This document shows, one piece after another, positions 31,181-39,298 of a DNA stretch of 43,421 bases; position 1 is the first letter of the stretch; each line of letters starts with the position of its first letter. The notes under the pieces are model-generated. The model did no database searches and was not told the DNA's origin. It was given only the letters and a program-made list of their open reading frames with translations. A program made the translations under genes and the position numbers. Origin of the DNA: Syntrophomonadaceae bacterium (GTDB lineage Bacteria > Bacillota > DSM-12270 > Thermacetogeniales > Thermacetogeniaceae); assembly GCA_012840385.1 (NCBI GenBank), contig DULK01000021.1, positions 1 through 43,421 of the forward strand, read 5' to 3'.

Positions 31181-31759
31181 TCAGCCAGCTCCAATCTTCA
31201 CCAGCGCTTCTTCCACCACAAAATTAAGGAAGGGGTCTGAAAAGCGCTGGCACGCCAGTTTAAGGGCTTCCACATCCTCCCTCGAACCGCCCTTTTCACC
31301 CAGATATTCGGCAGCGCTACCTACAACATTCACATCAATATCATTTAGCACAACCTCGCGAAGCAGAAGCGTTGCGGATGATAACTCTCCTCTGCCAAGC
31401 GCCCTTACTGCCAGCTGGCGCACATCTGGATCAGGGTCACCCAGGAGACCGGAAATCACTCTTTCCGCAGCCTCACCGATTATCTGTAAAATCTCGCTGG
31501 CAGCATTTCTAACAAATGCATCACTGTGCCTGAGCAGCCTGGCGACCTCCTCTGCTACTGCTTCGGTGCCGATGCGGATGAGGGATATGATGCAGGCCTC
31601 CTGCACTGTGCGGCTCGTATCACTCTCAAGGACCTCCACCAGGATCGGTATGACGTCGGGGTGATCGAGGCTGCCCAATTTCAGTACAGTTCCTAGTCTC
31701 TCCTCCTCATCCGTATTCCTGAGCATTCTCCTCATCTCACTGATTTCAAGGTCTCCCAT
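31181..31759 (-). CDS. HEAT-repeat protein
   Basis: A 192-residue all-helical repeat protein. About five HEAT-like units are visible, e.g. LKLGSLDHPDVIPILVEVLE, TVQEACIISLIRIGTEAVAE, AFVRNAASEILQIIGEAAER, PDVRQLAVRALGRGELSSAT. It is likely a scaffold that binds another operon product. ATG 31759 follows GGAGG at 9 nt and overlaps the cheB stop by 14 bp, so it is co-translated between cheB and cheR. HEAT or PBS-lyase repeat proteins occur in some non-flagellar chemosensory systems; the partner here is unknown. Confidence 0.85.
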   Translation of the reverse strand: MGDLEISEMRRMLRNTDEEERLGTVLKLGSLDHPDVIPILVEVLESDTSRTVQEACIISLIRIGTEAVAEEVARLLRHSDAFVRNAASEILQIIGEAAERVISGLLGDPDPDVRQLAVRALGRGELSSATLLLREVVLNDIDVNVVGSAAEYLGEKGGSREDVEALKLACQRFSDPFLNFVVEEALVKIGAG

Positions 31760-32843
31760 TTCTATTTCCCTCCACTGCCCTGATGATCAAGGGTGCTATA
31801 TCGTAAGCCGGCGCCAGAACGTCCGCTCCGCCGCGCTGCCAAAGCTCTCCCGGCATCCCCCAGACCACTGCGGTTTCCTCGCTCTCGGCTATGGTGTAAC
31901 CGCCGCCTTTCCTAACTTGGGCCATCTCATCAACGCCGTCATCCCCCATGCCTGTGAGCATCACTCCCACGATCTGGCTGTCTCTCAGATGCTGGCGCAG
32001 GCTCCTGAGGGTGACGGAGACGGACGGTATGTAGAGGACATCACCCGGGTCCCTGGAAAGTCGCAGGACCAGCCTTTTGTCAATTGGCCGCCGGGCGAAC
32101 TTCAGGTGATACCCTCCTCGAGCGACGGTTACCGTGCCTTTTTCCAGAGGAACACCGTCAGCCGCCTCCCGCACCCGGAGGGCGCAGTACGCATCCAGGC
32201 GCTCTGCAAAGCACTTCGTAAAGCCTTCCGGCATGTGCTGGACAACAATCACGGGAGCCGGGAAGCTACCCGGAAGCGCTGGCAGTATACCCTCCAGCGT
32301 CCTGGGGCCCCCGGTCGAAACACCGATGATCACGACCCTATCGAGGGATTGATCAAAAGGAGCGGGCCGTGAAACGGCTGTCTTTTTAACAACTGCCGGG
32401 TGGGCAGCCTTCCCCCGGCCGAGCATAATTTTCAGCTTAGCCCTGGCCGCCGCCTTTACCTTTATCCTGATCTCGCTGCTGACCCGATCAAGGTTCAAGG
32501 AAACTGTTCCTTCCGGTTTTGCAATGCAGTCAACCGCACCCAACTCGAGAGCCTCGAATGTGGTCAAAGCTCCTCGATGGGTGAGGGATGAGACAACGAC
32601 AACTGCGCACGGGGAGGTGTGCATGATGTACTGGAGAGCCGTGAGGCCGTCCATCTTCGGCATGTTCAGATCTAGCGTGATAACATCGGGCTTCAGGGCA
32701 AGGTTCTTTTCGACGGCCTCCTCCCCGTCCCGGGCCATTTCCACAACCTCTATAGCCGGATCTTCTTCCAGGATTTTTTTCAGGTACTTTCGCATGAGTG
32801 CGGAGTCGTCAACTACCAGCACCTTGATCCGCTTCGCTGCCAA
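31746..32843 (-). CDS. cheB: Receptor methylesterase/deamidase CheB
   Basis: A 365-residue protein. The receiver domain (1-120) has Asp12/Asp13 and phosphoacceptor Asp58 (VITLDLNMPKMDG). A 45-residue linker leads to the esterase domain with catalytic Ser176 (GVSTGGPRT), His203 (QHMPEGFT) and Asp302 (TGMGDDG). All are intact. Phosphorylated CheB removes methyl groups from receptors, opposing CheR. It overlaps the triple-CheW gene by 35 bp, an unusually long overlap, and is probably translationally coupled. Confidence 0.95.
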   Translation of the reverse strand: MAAKRIKVLVVDDSALMRKYLKKILEEDPAIEVVEMARDGEEAVEKNLALKPDVITLDLNMPKMDGLTALQYIMHTSPCAVVVVSSLTHRGALTTFEALELGAVDCIAKPEGTVSLNLDRVSSEIRIKVKAAARAKLKIMLGRGKAAHPAVVKKTAVSRPAPFDQSLDRVVIIGVSTGGPRTLEGILPALPGSFPAPVIVVQHMPEGFTKCFAERLDAYCALRVREAADGVPLEKGTVTVARGGYHLKFARRPIDKRLVLRLSRDPGDVLYIPSVSVTLRSLRQHLRDSQIVGVMLTGMGDDGVDEMAQVRKGGGYTIAESEETAVVWGMPGELWQRGGADVLAPAYDIAPLIIRAVEGNRNGRP

Positions 32844-34290
32844 GATCTCTCAACTCATCCCTTTCCTTTTTGCTGAGAAGCCGCATGAAGTCCAGCAGGA
32901 TCAGGATACGTTCCCCCTTACGTACCTTTCCGATCCCGCTCAGGAAACCGGTCTCGTCCGCTTCCAGAAAAATTTCCGGAATCTGATCCACATCCCGCCG
33001 GGAAAGCTTAAGGACCTCCCTGACGGCATCCACGACAAGACCGGTCCTGGTGCTATCGATGTCGACGACGATTATTCTGCTGGATTCATTTCTGCCGCTT
33101 GTTTCCAGCCCGAATCGTTTTCTCAAATCCACGACCGGGGTTACCTGACCCCGGATATTGACCACTCCTTCAACGAACTCGGGCGCCCGGGGGACTGCAA
33201 AAATCCTGGGAACTCTGATGATCTCCTGTACCTGCGCTATTGGAGCACCGTATTCCTCTCCGGCCAGCATAAATGTAACGTACTGATCGTCTTCATCACC
33301 TGTATCAGTATGCTTGTCCATGCTTACTTCCCCGGTATCTTCTGTGAAAAGAACTTCGTAGTCGGATTCATTAAACAGACGCCTGGCGTCGAGGATTTTG
33401 ACAAGTCTCTCACTGCTTAAATTGCAGATCCCGCTGATAAAACCCGTTCCATTCGACTTGAGCATGGGCGGAACCGGTTCGATGCATTCCCTGGATACCC
33501 TTAGGACCTCCGATACTCCGTCAACTGCAAAGCCAGCAGTAATACGCCCGATATCGGTCGTGATATTTACCACGACTACCCGGCAGCGATCATCCAAGAC
33601 TTCCCCGTCGAGACCGAGCAAGCTGCCCAGGCGCACCAGCGGCAGGAGCCTCCCCCTCAACGTTGCCAGCCCTTCGCAGTAATACGGAGCGCCCGGTATC
33701 TTGCTGATGGATTCGGGGAGGTGAACAATCTCCTGAACGTCCATGATGTCAAGGGCGTATTCTTCGCTTCCAACGCGGAAGCTGACAAGCTGGCGTTCCC
33801 CTTCCTTCTCTTCGGCCTTGTCCTGAACCCTTTTCTCCACTGTACGGGAACCTTGACCTGGCTTCTTCTGGATGCGGGGAAACAGCTTCGCCGTGCTTAC
33901 GACCAGGACCAGCTCGCCGTCGCCCGTTTTCGCCACCGCATCCACAAACTCACCCTGTCCGGTTTCTTTTTTCTCGATATCACCGGAGGAAACGGTAACG
34001 ACATCTGACACGCGGTCTACGATGAAACCGAGTTTCCTGCCGCCGTAGTCGATGATAATGACCCGGCTGGATTCGTCGAATTCCCTGCGCTCAAGGCCAA
34101 AGCGCAGCCTGCCGTTGACCACTGTGAGGATTGTGCCCCGCAGGTTGGCCAGCCCCTCTACGTATGGGGGAGCCAGCGGCGCCCTGGTCAGTTCCGGCAT
34201 CCGGATGATCTCCTGGACAAGGTCAATGTCTATTCCGTACTTCTCCTTTCCAAGATAGAAGGAAACAAACTGCTTTGTGTCATTGGCCAT
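32809..34290 (-). CDS. Triple CheW-domain adaptor protein
   Basis: A 493-residue protein made of three CheW domains in tandem, about 7-145, 168-315 and 336-480. Each has the repeated pattern, e.g. YGIDIDLVQEIIRMPELTRA, YALDIMDVQEIVHLPESISK and YGAPIAQVQEIIRVPRIFAV, followed by EGLANLRG, EGLATLRG and EGVVNIRG. Linkers are charged. Normal CheW is one domain of about 150 residues that couples receptors to CheA, so this fusion could cross-link several CheA or MCP units. GGGGGG lies six bases before ATG 34290; GTG 34293 is too close. It is the second gene of the operon. Confidence 0.92.
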   Translation of the reverse strand: MANDTKQFVSFYLGKEKYGIDIDLVQEIIRMPELTRAPLAPPYVEGLANLRGTILTVVNGRLRFGLERREFDESSRVIIIDYGGRKLGFIVDRVSDVVTVSSGDIEKKETGQGEFVDAVAKTGDGELVLVVSTAKLFPRIQKKPGQGSRTVEKRVQDKAEEKEGERQLVSFRVGSEEYALDIMDVQEIVHLPESISKIPGAPYYCEGLATLRGRLLPLVRLGSLLGLDGEVLDDRCRVVVVNITTDIGRITAGFAVDGVSEVLRVSRECIEPVPPMLKSNGTGFISGICNLSSERLVKILDARRLFNESDYEVLFTEDTGEVSMDKHTDTGDEDDQYVTFMLAGEEYGAPIAQVQEIIRVPRIFAVPRAPEFVEGVVNIRGQVTPVVDLRKRFGLETSGRNESSRIIVVDIDSTRTGLVVDAVREVLKLSRRDVDQIPEIFLEADETGFLSGIGKVRKGERILILLDFMRLLSKKERDELRDLGSEADQGAGS

Positions 34291-34302
34291 CACCGACCCC
34301 CC

Positions 34303-36240
34303 CTAAAGCTGCTGCAGTTCGTCCGCCATGGCGGCTATCTCTTCGATCGCCCGCGCCAGTTCTTCTGCTCCGGCCGCCTGCTGCCGCGCCGCCGCCGACG
34401 CCTCTTCCGTAGCCGACGCAGCCTCCTGGGCGGCTGTGGCGATCTGCTCCACTCCCTTGCGTGCCTGGGTGAGGGCTGCCGCTATTTGAGCAGCATTGTT
34501 GGATACCTCCTGGGCGCTGTCCAGCACCTGGGCCATGTCCTGTTCGATGCTCTTGAGGTCCTCGGTAATCTTGCGGGCCTTCTCCACTTCATCCCTGGTG
34601 GACTCCCCAACGGACTCCACGTCTTTCAGGACCACCTGTACCTGATCCTGAATAGATTTCACCAGGTCCTTGATCTGTTCGGCGTTTTTGGCGCTGTCCT
34701 GGGCAAGGTTGCGTATGTCCGAAGCAACAACGGCAAAGCCTTTGCCGTATTCCCCGGCCCGTGCGGCTTCTATTGCCCCGCTTACAGCAAGCATGTTGGT
34801 CTGAATGCCGACATTGACAATCGTGTCAACGATCTTGTCGATCTGGCGTGCCCTCTTCTCCAGTTGCCTGATATTTTGGACGTTTTGAATGTTGACCTGG
34901 AGAGCGGAATTGATGCCTGAAATCAACTCGTCGACATTCGACTTATTGCGGGCGAGGAGGTCCGACAGGGCCTTGACCCGCTCCAGGGAGGCATTCGCCT
35001 TCTCCATGATGACATTGGCTCCCTTTTCAAGCTGCCCTGCAGCAGTCGAGGAATTTTCCGCAGCTTTCGCCTGCTGCTCAGCACCCTGGGAGACTTGTTC
35101 GAGTGCCGACATGATTTGCTGCGCCGACCGGTTCATTTCCTCGATGGCAGCCGAGAGTTCCTCCGCTGCCGCCGCAAGTCCTTCCGCCGATTTCTGGACA
35201 TCGGTAGAGGACCGCAGCACGTCGGCCATCTCCGCAAGCTCGGCGGCGCTTGTGGAGATCTGCTCCAGTGCCTCGGTCTGCTGCTCTACCGAGGCTAGCA
35301 CCTCCTGTGCTGCCTGCGCCTGCTCCTGTGCCGTCCTGGCAATCTGGGCCGAACCCTCACGAAACGACTCTGCAGCCACCGTTGATTCCTGCGACAGCTT
35401 TTCGATCTCCCGGGAGCCGTCCACCACGCCGGCCATGTCCCGAGCTATCACGACCAGGTCGGCAGTGACGGTCTTTCCCTTCTCCACCTCCTGCCGGGCT
35501 GTTTCCGCCGCCTTGTTGATCTCCTCGGCTATGGACCGCACCTCGTTCTGGATAATCCCCACCAGGTCCCTGATGTCGTTCGCCGCCTTCTCAGACGTCT
35601 CTGCCAGCGTACGCACCTCGTCCGCCACCACTGCAAACCCCTTGCCGTGTTCCCCCGCACGGGCGGCTTCGATGGCTGCATTCAGTGCAAGGAGGTTGGT
35701 CTGGTCGGCTATGTTTACAACTGTCGATACAATGCCGCCGATGTTCTCGGCCATCTTTTCCAGTTCCCCTACGAGCCGGGCGGATTCGGCGTTTTTGTCC
35801 GCTGCGGCATTGACCCCCTGGATCATCCCCTCAATCTCCCCGGAATTGACCCTGACAAGGTCCTGGATTGCGATTCCTTTTTCCAGGGAGAGCTTCGCCG
35901 CTTCGGCCGCATTCCTGACATTTCCCAGTATTTGTGTGATTGCCGCCAGTGACTCCTCGGAGGCTCCTCCTGCCTGCTGGGCGCCGGATGCTATCTGGTC
36001 CATGGCCGACTTTAGTTCCTCACAGGCGCTGGATGCCTCCTGCACTTGCGAAGAGAGTTCGTCCGTGGCAGCAGCGATGCGCTCGGCTATCTGCTGCTGC
36101 TTGGCGTAGGTACGCGCCTGCCTCCGCTCCGCCTCCAGTTTCCTCCGATCAACTTGTTCCCTGGCTGCCACTTCCGATTTCGACTCTCCTTTTCCCGCAC
36201 CGCGCGACGGTGGTGTAGCCAGTTTCTTCTCAACTGCCAT
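34303..36240 (-). CDS. Soluble methyl-accepting protein with two signalling tips
   Basis: A 645-residue coiled-coil protein without membrane segment, signal peptide or recognisable sensor domain. Two full MCP hairpin tips lie 300 residues apart: [20 protein letters not shown] near 177-196, and [20 protein letters not shown] near 477-496, each followed by GKGFAVVA. Flanking heptads contain several Gln/Glu-rich candidate methylation sites (e.g. [16 protein letters not shown]). It appears to be a tandem duplication of an MCP signalling module. GGAGGT lies six bases before ATG 36240; ATG 36246 abuts it. It is the first gene of the chemosensory operon. Ligand sensing may be through a partner protein. 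Confidence 0.9.
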   Translation of the reverse strand: MAVEKKLATPPSRGAGKGESKSEVAAREQVDRRKLEAERRQARTYAKQQQIAERIAAATDELSSQVQEASSACEELKSAMDQIASGAQQAGGASEESLAAITQILGNVRNAAEAAKLSLEKGIAIQDLVRVNSGEIEGMIQGVNAAADKNAESARLVGELEKMAENIGGIVSTVVNIADQTNLLALNAAIEAARAGEHGKGFAVVADEVRTLAETSEKAANDIRDLVGIIQNEVRSIAEEINKAAETARQEVEKGKTVTADLVVIARDMAGVVDGSREIEKLSQESTVAAESFREGSAQIARTAQEQAQAAQEVLASVEQQTEALEQISTSAAELAEMADVLRSSTDVQKSAEGLAAAAEELSAAIEEMNRSAQQIMSALEQVSQGAEQQAKAAENSSTAAGQLEKGANVIMEKANASLERVKALSDLLARNKSNVDELISGINSALQVNIQNVQNIRQLEKRARQIDKIVDTIVNVGIQTNMLAVSGAIEAARAGEYGKGFAVVASDIRNLAQDSAKNAEQIKDLVKSIQDQVQVVLKDVESVGESTRDEVEKARKITEDLKSIEQDMAQVLDSAQEVSNNAAQIAAALTQARKGVEQIATAAQEAASATEEASAAARQQAAGAEELARAIEEIAAMADELQQL

Positions 36241-36270
36241 GCTCATACCTCCATTATTTATTTTTAAATT

Positions 36271-36286
36271 ACGGCAAAAATGCCGT
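36271..36286 (-). promoter_or_regulatory. Leader hairpin upstream of the chemosensory operon
   Basis: ACGGCA-AAAA-TGCCGT is a perfect 6-bp hairpin about 30 nt before the MCP start. In the leftward direction it is followed by AATTTAAAAATAAAT, so it could be a weak attenuator or an mRNA 5' stabiliser. No clear promoter was found. Confidence 0.4.
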
Positions 36287-36545
36287 TATTTAATTCGATT
36301 GCAACGAATCTGCGAAATGCAAAGATTTCATAACAGCCTTCCGAAATAAAAATAATTAGCGGAAAGCTTAGAATATCGTGTGATATTAATGTTAGAATGG
36401 GAAAAACAGATGAGAAGATACTCTGCCCAACGGCAGCAGAAGCTCAGGAAGAGTTAAGTAGGCGTGAGAATAAATCGAGGAGGTAATATACATAAAAATA
36501 ACAAGTTACATAAATACCATTTTATGGTTTCGTTGTTAGAATATA

Positions 36546-36556
36546 CCCCCCCCCCC
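36546..36556. repeat. Poly-C tract of 11
   Basis: Eleven consecutive C residues within otherwise AT-rich sequence. Tracts of this type slip during replication and are also frequent sites of sequencing error. No gene reads through it in any convincing frame. Confidence 0.8.
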
Positions 36557-36762
36557 TTGGGCTACTTTGGTATCTCTGTAATATAATGTCACTTTGCTCG
36601 CCTCCTTAACCTCATCATTTCTTAGGATTATTTATCTTTGACATAATATACTTAATTCCTTCTCAATACCCAAAATTTTGATCAATTTTTTTATAAAAAA
36701 TTAGCCTATTGTCTTATTACTGAAACATCACATTGTCTCCGTTTTTGGAATGCCCGGACAAA

Positions 36763-36982
36763 TTAATCCACAAACCCTTCCCATGCAATTGACACCTCAT
36801 ACGACTGGGCGACCATCTGCAGTTGATGCCCATGCCCTGCATTGTGGCAATCATGTCCTTGAAGCGGCAGAACTCCTACGATGCAGCGTCCACGATAAAG
36901 TTCACCCTTACAGGATTTAGTCCAGGCCTATGTCGCTCGTAGAGGTCAGTTCACGGACGGCTTTGCTCTGAAAGACTTTCAC
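36763..36982 (-). pseudogene. Decayed gene fragment of unknown family
   Basis: Leftward translation gives protein-like pieces in changing frames: VKVFQSKAVRELTSTSDIGL then a stop; VNFIVDAAS then a stop; EFCRFKDMIATMQGMGINC; and after a one-base shift MVAQSYEVSIAWEGFVD before TAA at 36763-36765. At least two stops and two frameshifts are needed to join them. The base composition is richer in G+C than its surroundings. I do not recognise the family. Confidence 0.5.
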
Positions 36983-37176
36983 CCTGTACCCAGACCGGCG
37001 ATGATGTTTCCCTGCCGGATTTTTCCGGCTCGAAAATCGCTATTCCTGCTTTCCTACGGGTTTACACAGACGTCAGAAAAAGAGAAAATTATATGTATAC
37101 GTGGTCATGAAAGATCAACCGCGTTAAAGAGTAATTAACATAAAAAAGCAGCAAACAAAACATGGAGGTAAATTTT

Positions 37177-37419
37177 ATGAGTAATACTGAATTGAATGCT
37201 CAGCAGGGATTCACAATCCGGTGGTTTAAAGTCATCTGCAATTCTTGCGGCTGGAGTTGGTTTGAAAGCGAACAGGTGAAAAAAAGCCCTTATTTTTATT
37301 GCCCCAAATGCCTGAGCAAAATAAAAAATTCGGATAGAAAGCCAAACAGGGTTGCGAAAAAGGCCGACATTATCTCATTAAAAAAATATTTTGACCAGAT
37401 AAGGCTGGATTCTTTTTAG
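37177..37419 (+). CDS. Small zinc-ribbon protein
   Basis: An 80-residue protein with a compact CxxC...CxxC zinc ribbon: ICNSCGWSW (about residues 17-25) and YCPKCLSKI (about 43-51). The remaining tail is basic then helical (ADIISLKKYFDQIRLDSF). GGAGG lies 8 nt before ATG 37177; the upstream ATG at 37162 overlaps that site. It is convergent with the two-component locus. DNA, RNA or protein binding cannot be distinguished. Confidence 0.75.
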   Translation: MSNTELNAQQGFTIRWFKVICNSCGWSWFESEQVKKSPYFYCPKCLSKIKNSDRKPNRVAKKADIISLKKYFDQIRLDSF

Positions 37420-37456
37420 GACTTCCCTTTGAGAAACCGGGTGTGGGCGACCTCAG

Positions 37457-38332
37457 TTACTCAGTGGATTCGACCTCTCGAAGAATGCTTTTTACATACT
37501 CTCTCATCTCCGGGATGCGGTTTTCCTGGAGAAGGGCCAAGAGGATCTGGATATGGTTGATGAAGTCGTGGCGCTGCGCCCGGATCGCATTAACGCGGTC
37601 CTCCATCTCAAGGGCCGCCTTTTCCTGGGCCTGAATGAATGCTTCCCGGCCAGCATATTGAAATGTTCTCCAAAGAGAATACAGGCTTACTGCTACAGCT
37701 AAAGCAACAAGGAGGTAGGCAATGGTCACCGGACTCGTAGCATCCATCCGAAAATGCGGGTTTCCCATATCTTCCGCAATCACTATGTAAAGAAGCAATA
37801 ACTGAACAAAGGGGATGGCCAGTAAGCCGGCTTTTAGTTTAAAATAACTGACTTCCCGGAAAATACACCAGCCTCTCCGGTACCCAATATAAATCAGCAG
37901 GAGGTAAACCGGAACAAAGGTCCAGGGATAAAGGAGTTGTAAGGTATGCGAGGTATAGAATTCCGCCGGCGAAATGTGAAAGGCATATAGAAAGACAATC
38001 CAGGCTATTAAGTCTGCTGGAAGTGTCACTACGATGTGAAAAACGATAAGAGCCGCAAAGGAACGGGCGGTACGGAATCCTAACCCCCACTTAAAACCGG
38101 CGAACAAAATCAATTCGTTTAAGACAGCGCGTAGTGCCTGTGGTAGATAGAAAGTAAAAGTCCATAGGATGGATTCCAGTATAACCAGCAAAAAGGTTAT
38201 TCTTCTGTTCTTCCAAATATCATACCCCACCAGCATCAGGGTAAAGGGCCACAAAACCGCAGTACTCAATAACACAGTAAGGAATCTTACCAATACATCG
38301 ATGAGACTTGGATCCGCCAAATCAAATACCAC
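37457..38332 (-). CDS. Membrane protein with Spo0B-type phosphoacceptor domain but no kinase domain
   Basis: A 291-residue protein. About seven hydrophobic segments (roughly 14-35, 45-65, 70-82, 92-118, 132-150, 165-186, 200-222) precede a helical domain with RAQRHDFINHIQILLALLQ, the Spo0B/CitA/AgrC-type dimerisation and His-phosphotransfer helix with His255. The frame then stops after REVESTE, where a HATPase domain would normally begin; no ATPase remnant lies downstream. It is last in a three-gene unit with a LytTR regulator and a kinase-like protein that lacks the matching His. It may be a membrane phosphotransfer protein phosphorylated in trans. GTG 38332 is the start given; a TTG four codons later has a better-placed AGGTGG. 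Confidence 0.8.
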   Translation of the reverse strand: MVFDLADPSLIDVLVRFLTVLLSTAVLWPFTLMLVGYDIWKNRRITFLLVILESILWTFTFYLPQALRAVLNELILFAGFKWGLGFRTARSFAALIVFHIVVTLPADLIAWIVFLYAFHISPAEFYTSHTLQLLYPWTFVPVYLLLIYIGYRRGWCIFREVSYFKLKAGLLAIPFVQLLLLYIVIAEDMGNPHFRMDATSPVTIAYLLVALAVAVSLYSLWRTFQYAGREAFIQAQEKAALEMEDRVNAIRAQRHDFINHIQILLALLQENRIPEMREYVKSILREVESTE

Positions 38333-38484
38333 CTGCGCGCTTCTCGCATTTACGTGATCCTCTATTATTCAAGGTCAACTGTAATGTATCTATAGAGATT
38401 GGCATCTGATCTGACTCCTCTTTGCAGGAGCAATCGCTTGAGCGCCGTAGCTTAGAACCAGATTAGGGACGGCCCTATCCATTA

Positions 38485-39249
38485 TTACTTGCTAAGTTTG
38501 TTCAGCAAGCTGCAGAACTCCTCAAACTTCTCCCGGCGCATCGTGACCTTCTCGGAGTAGCTGTAGAAACTAACCTCGTAGCTCCTGTCCGCGTAGGGTG
38601 TTATTCGCTCGACCATCCGGGTGTTAATGATAAAGCTTTTGTGGCAGCGGAAAAATTCAGGTTCCGACAGGGATTTCTCCAGGTCGGCCAGGGAATGCGG
38701 TGTTTCGTACCGGCCCCGCGTGGTGTGAATGATGGACTTCTTGCCCTGCTTTTCAATGAAAAAGATGGTGCTTTTGTTTATCAGGATTGCCCCGTGACCC
38801 AGCTTAAGCAGCAGCCGGTCTTGACTGCCATCTCTTGTGACGGAGTTGTTGATTCCCCGGTGTGCAGCGGCGAAATGGCTGAACCGCTTCAGCTTCGCTA
38901 ACGCTTTAGCCAGCCTGTCGCGGGTGACAGGTTTCGTGATAAAGTCGGTGGCATCGAGATTAAAGGCCTCAACGGCATACCTGGGGTATGCACTTATAAA
39001 AACTACGAACAGGTTTGGAAATTCCTGCTGCAAAGTATAAACCACCGACAGCCCATCCAGGCCGGGCATTTGTATATCTACGAACAGGGCATCAGGTTTC
39101 TCTTCCCTGGCGAGCGTCAGAAGCTCTTCACCATTTAAGGCAATTCCTATTACTTCTACTTCTTCAAACGAACTCAGGTAGCTTTTGACCAGATTGCAGA
39201 TGGGTTCATCGTCATCGGCAACGATAACTCTGAAACAGGTGGTGGACAT
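38485..39249 (-). CDS. LytTR-family response regulator
   Basis: A 254-residue regulator. The receiver domain (6-125) has acidic Asp12-Asp14, phosphoacceptor Asp58 (ALFVDIQMPGLDG), the switch Ser in VFISAYPRY and Lys in ITKPVTR. The LytTR DNA-binding domain (about 145-250) has IFFIEKQGKKSIIHTTRGRY, the LEKSLSEPEFFRCHKSFIIN block and ITPYADRSYEVSF, as in AgrA, LytR and VirR. It is the middle gene between the two incomplete kinase-like genes. Its targets are unknown. AgrA-type regulators bind paired direct repeats upstream of their genes; none was identified here. Confidence 0.93.
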   Translation of the reverse strand: MSTTCFRVIVADDDEPICNLVKSYLSSFEEVEVIGIALNGEELLTLAREEKPDALFVDIQMPGLDGLSVVYTLQQEFPNLFVVFISAYPRYAVEAFNLDATDFITKPVTRDRLAKALAKLKRFSHFAAAHRGINNSVTRDGSQDRLLLKLGHGAILINKSTIFFIEKQGKKSIIHTTRGRYETPHSLADLEKSLSEPEFFRCHKSFIINTRMVERITPYADRSYEVSFYSYSEKVTMRREKFEEFCSLLNKLSK

Positions 39250-39298
39250 CTGTTATGCCCTCCAAACTTCCCGGAAACCCATTTTATGATTGGCCCCC

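Larger units (their letters stand above)
36247..37176. other. Long non-coding interval between the MCP and zinc-ribbon genes
   Basis: About 930 bp without an intact gene. It holds the leader hairpin of the chemosensory operon, an 11-C homopolymer, a strong AGGAGG (near 36479) not followed by a long frame, a very AT-rich stretch (36600-36720), and a GC-richer stretch with a decayed leftward reading frame (36763-36982). I see no tRNA or recognised riboswitch. Confidence 0.6.

Noticed and set aside
34889-36109. 406-codon rightward frame opposite the double-tip MCP
   Set aside because: It is extremely Ser/Ala/Cys-rich, the usual antisense translation of a heptad-rich MCP.
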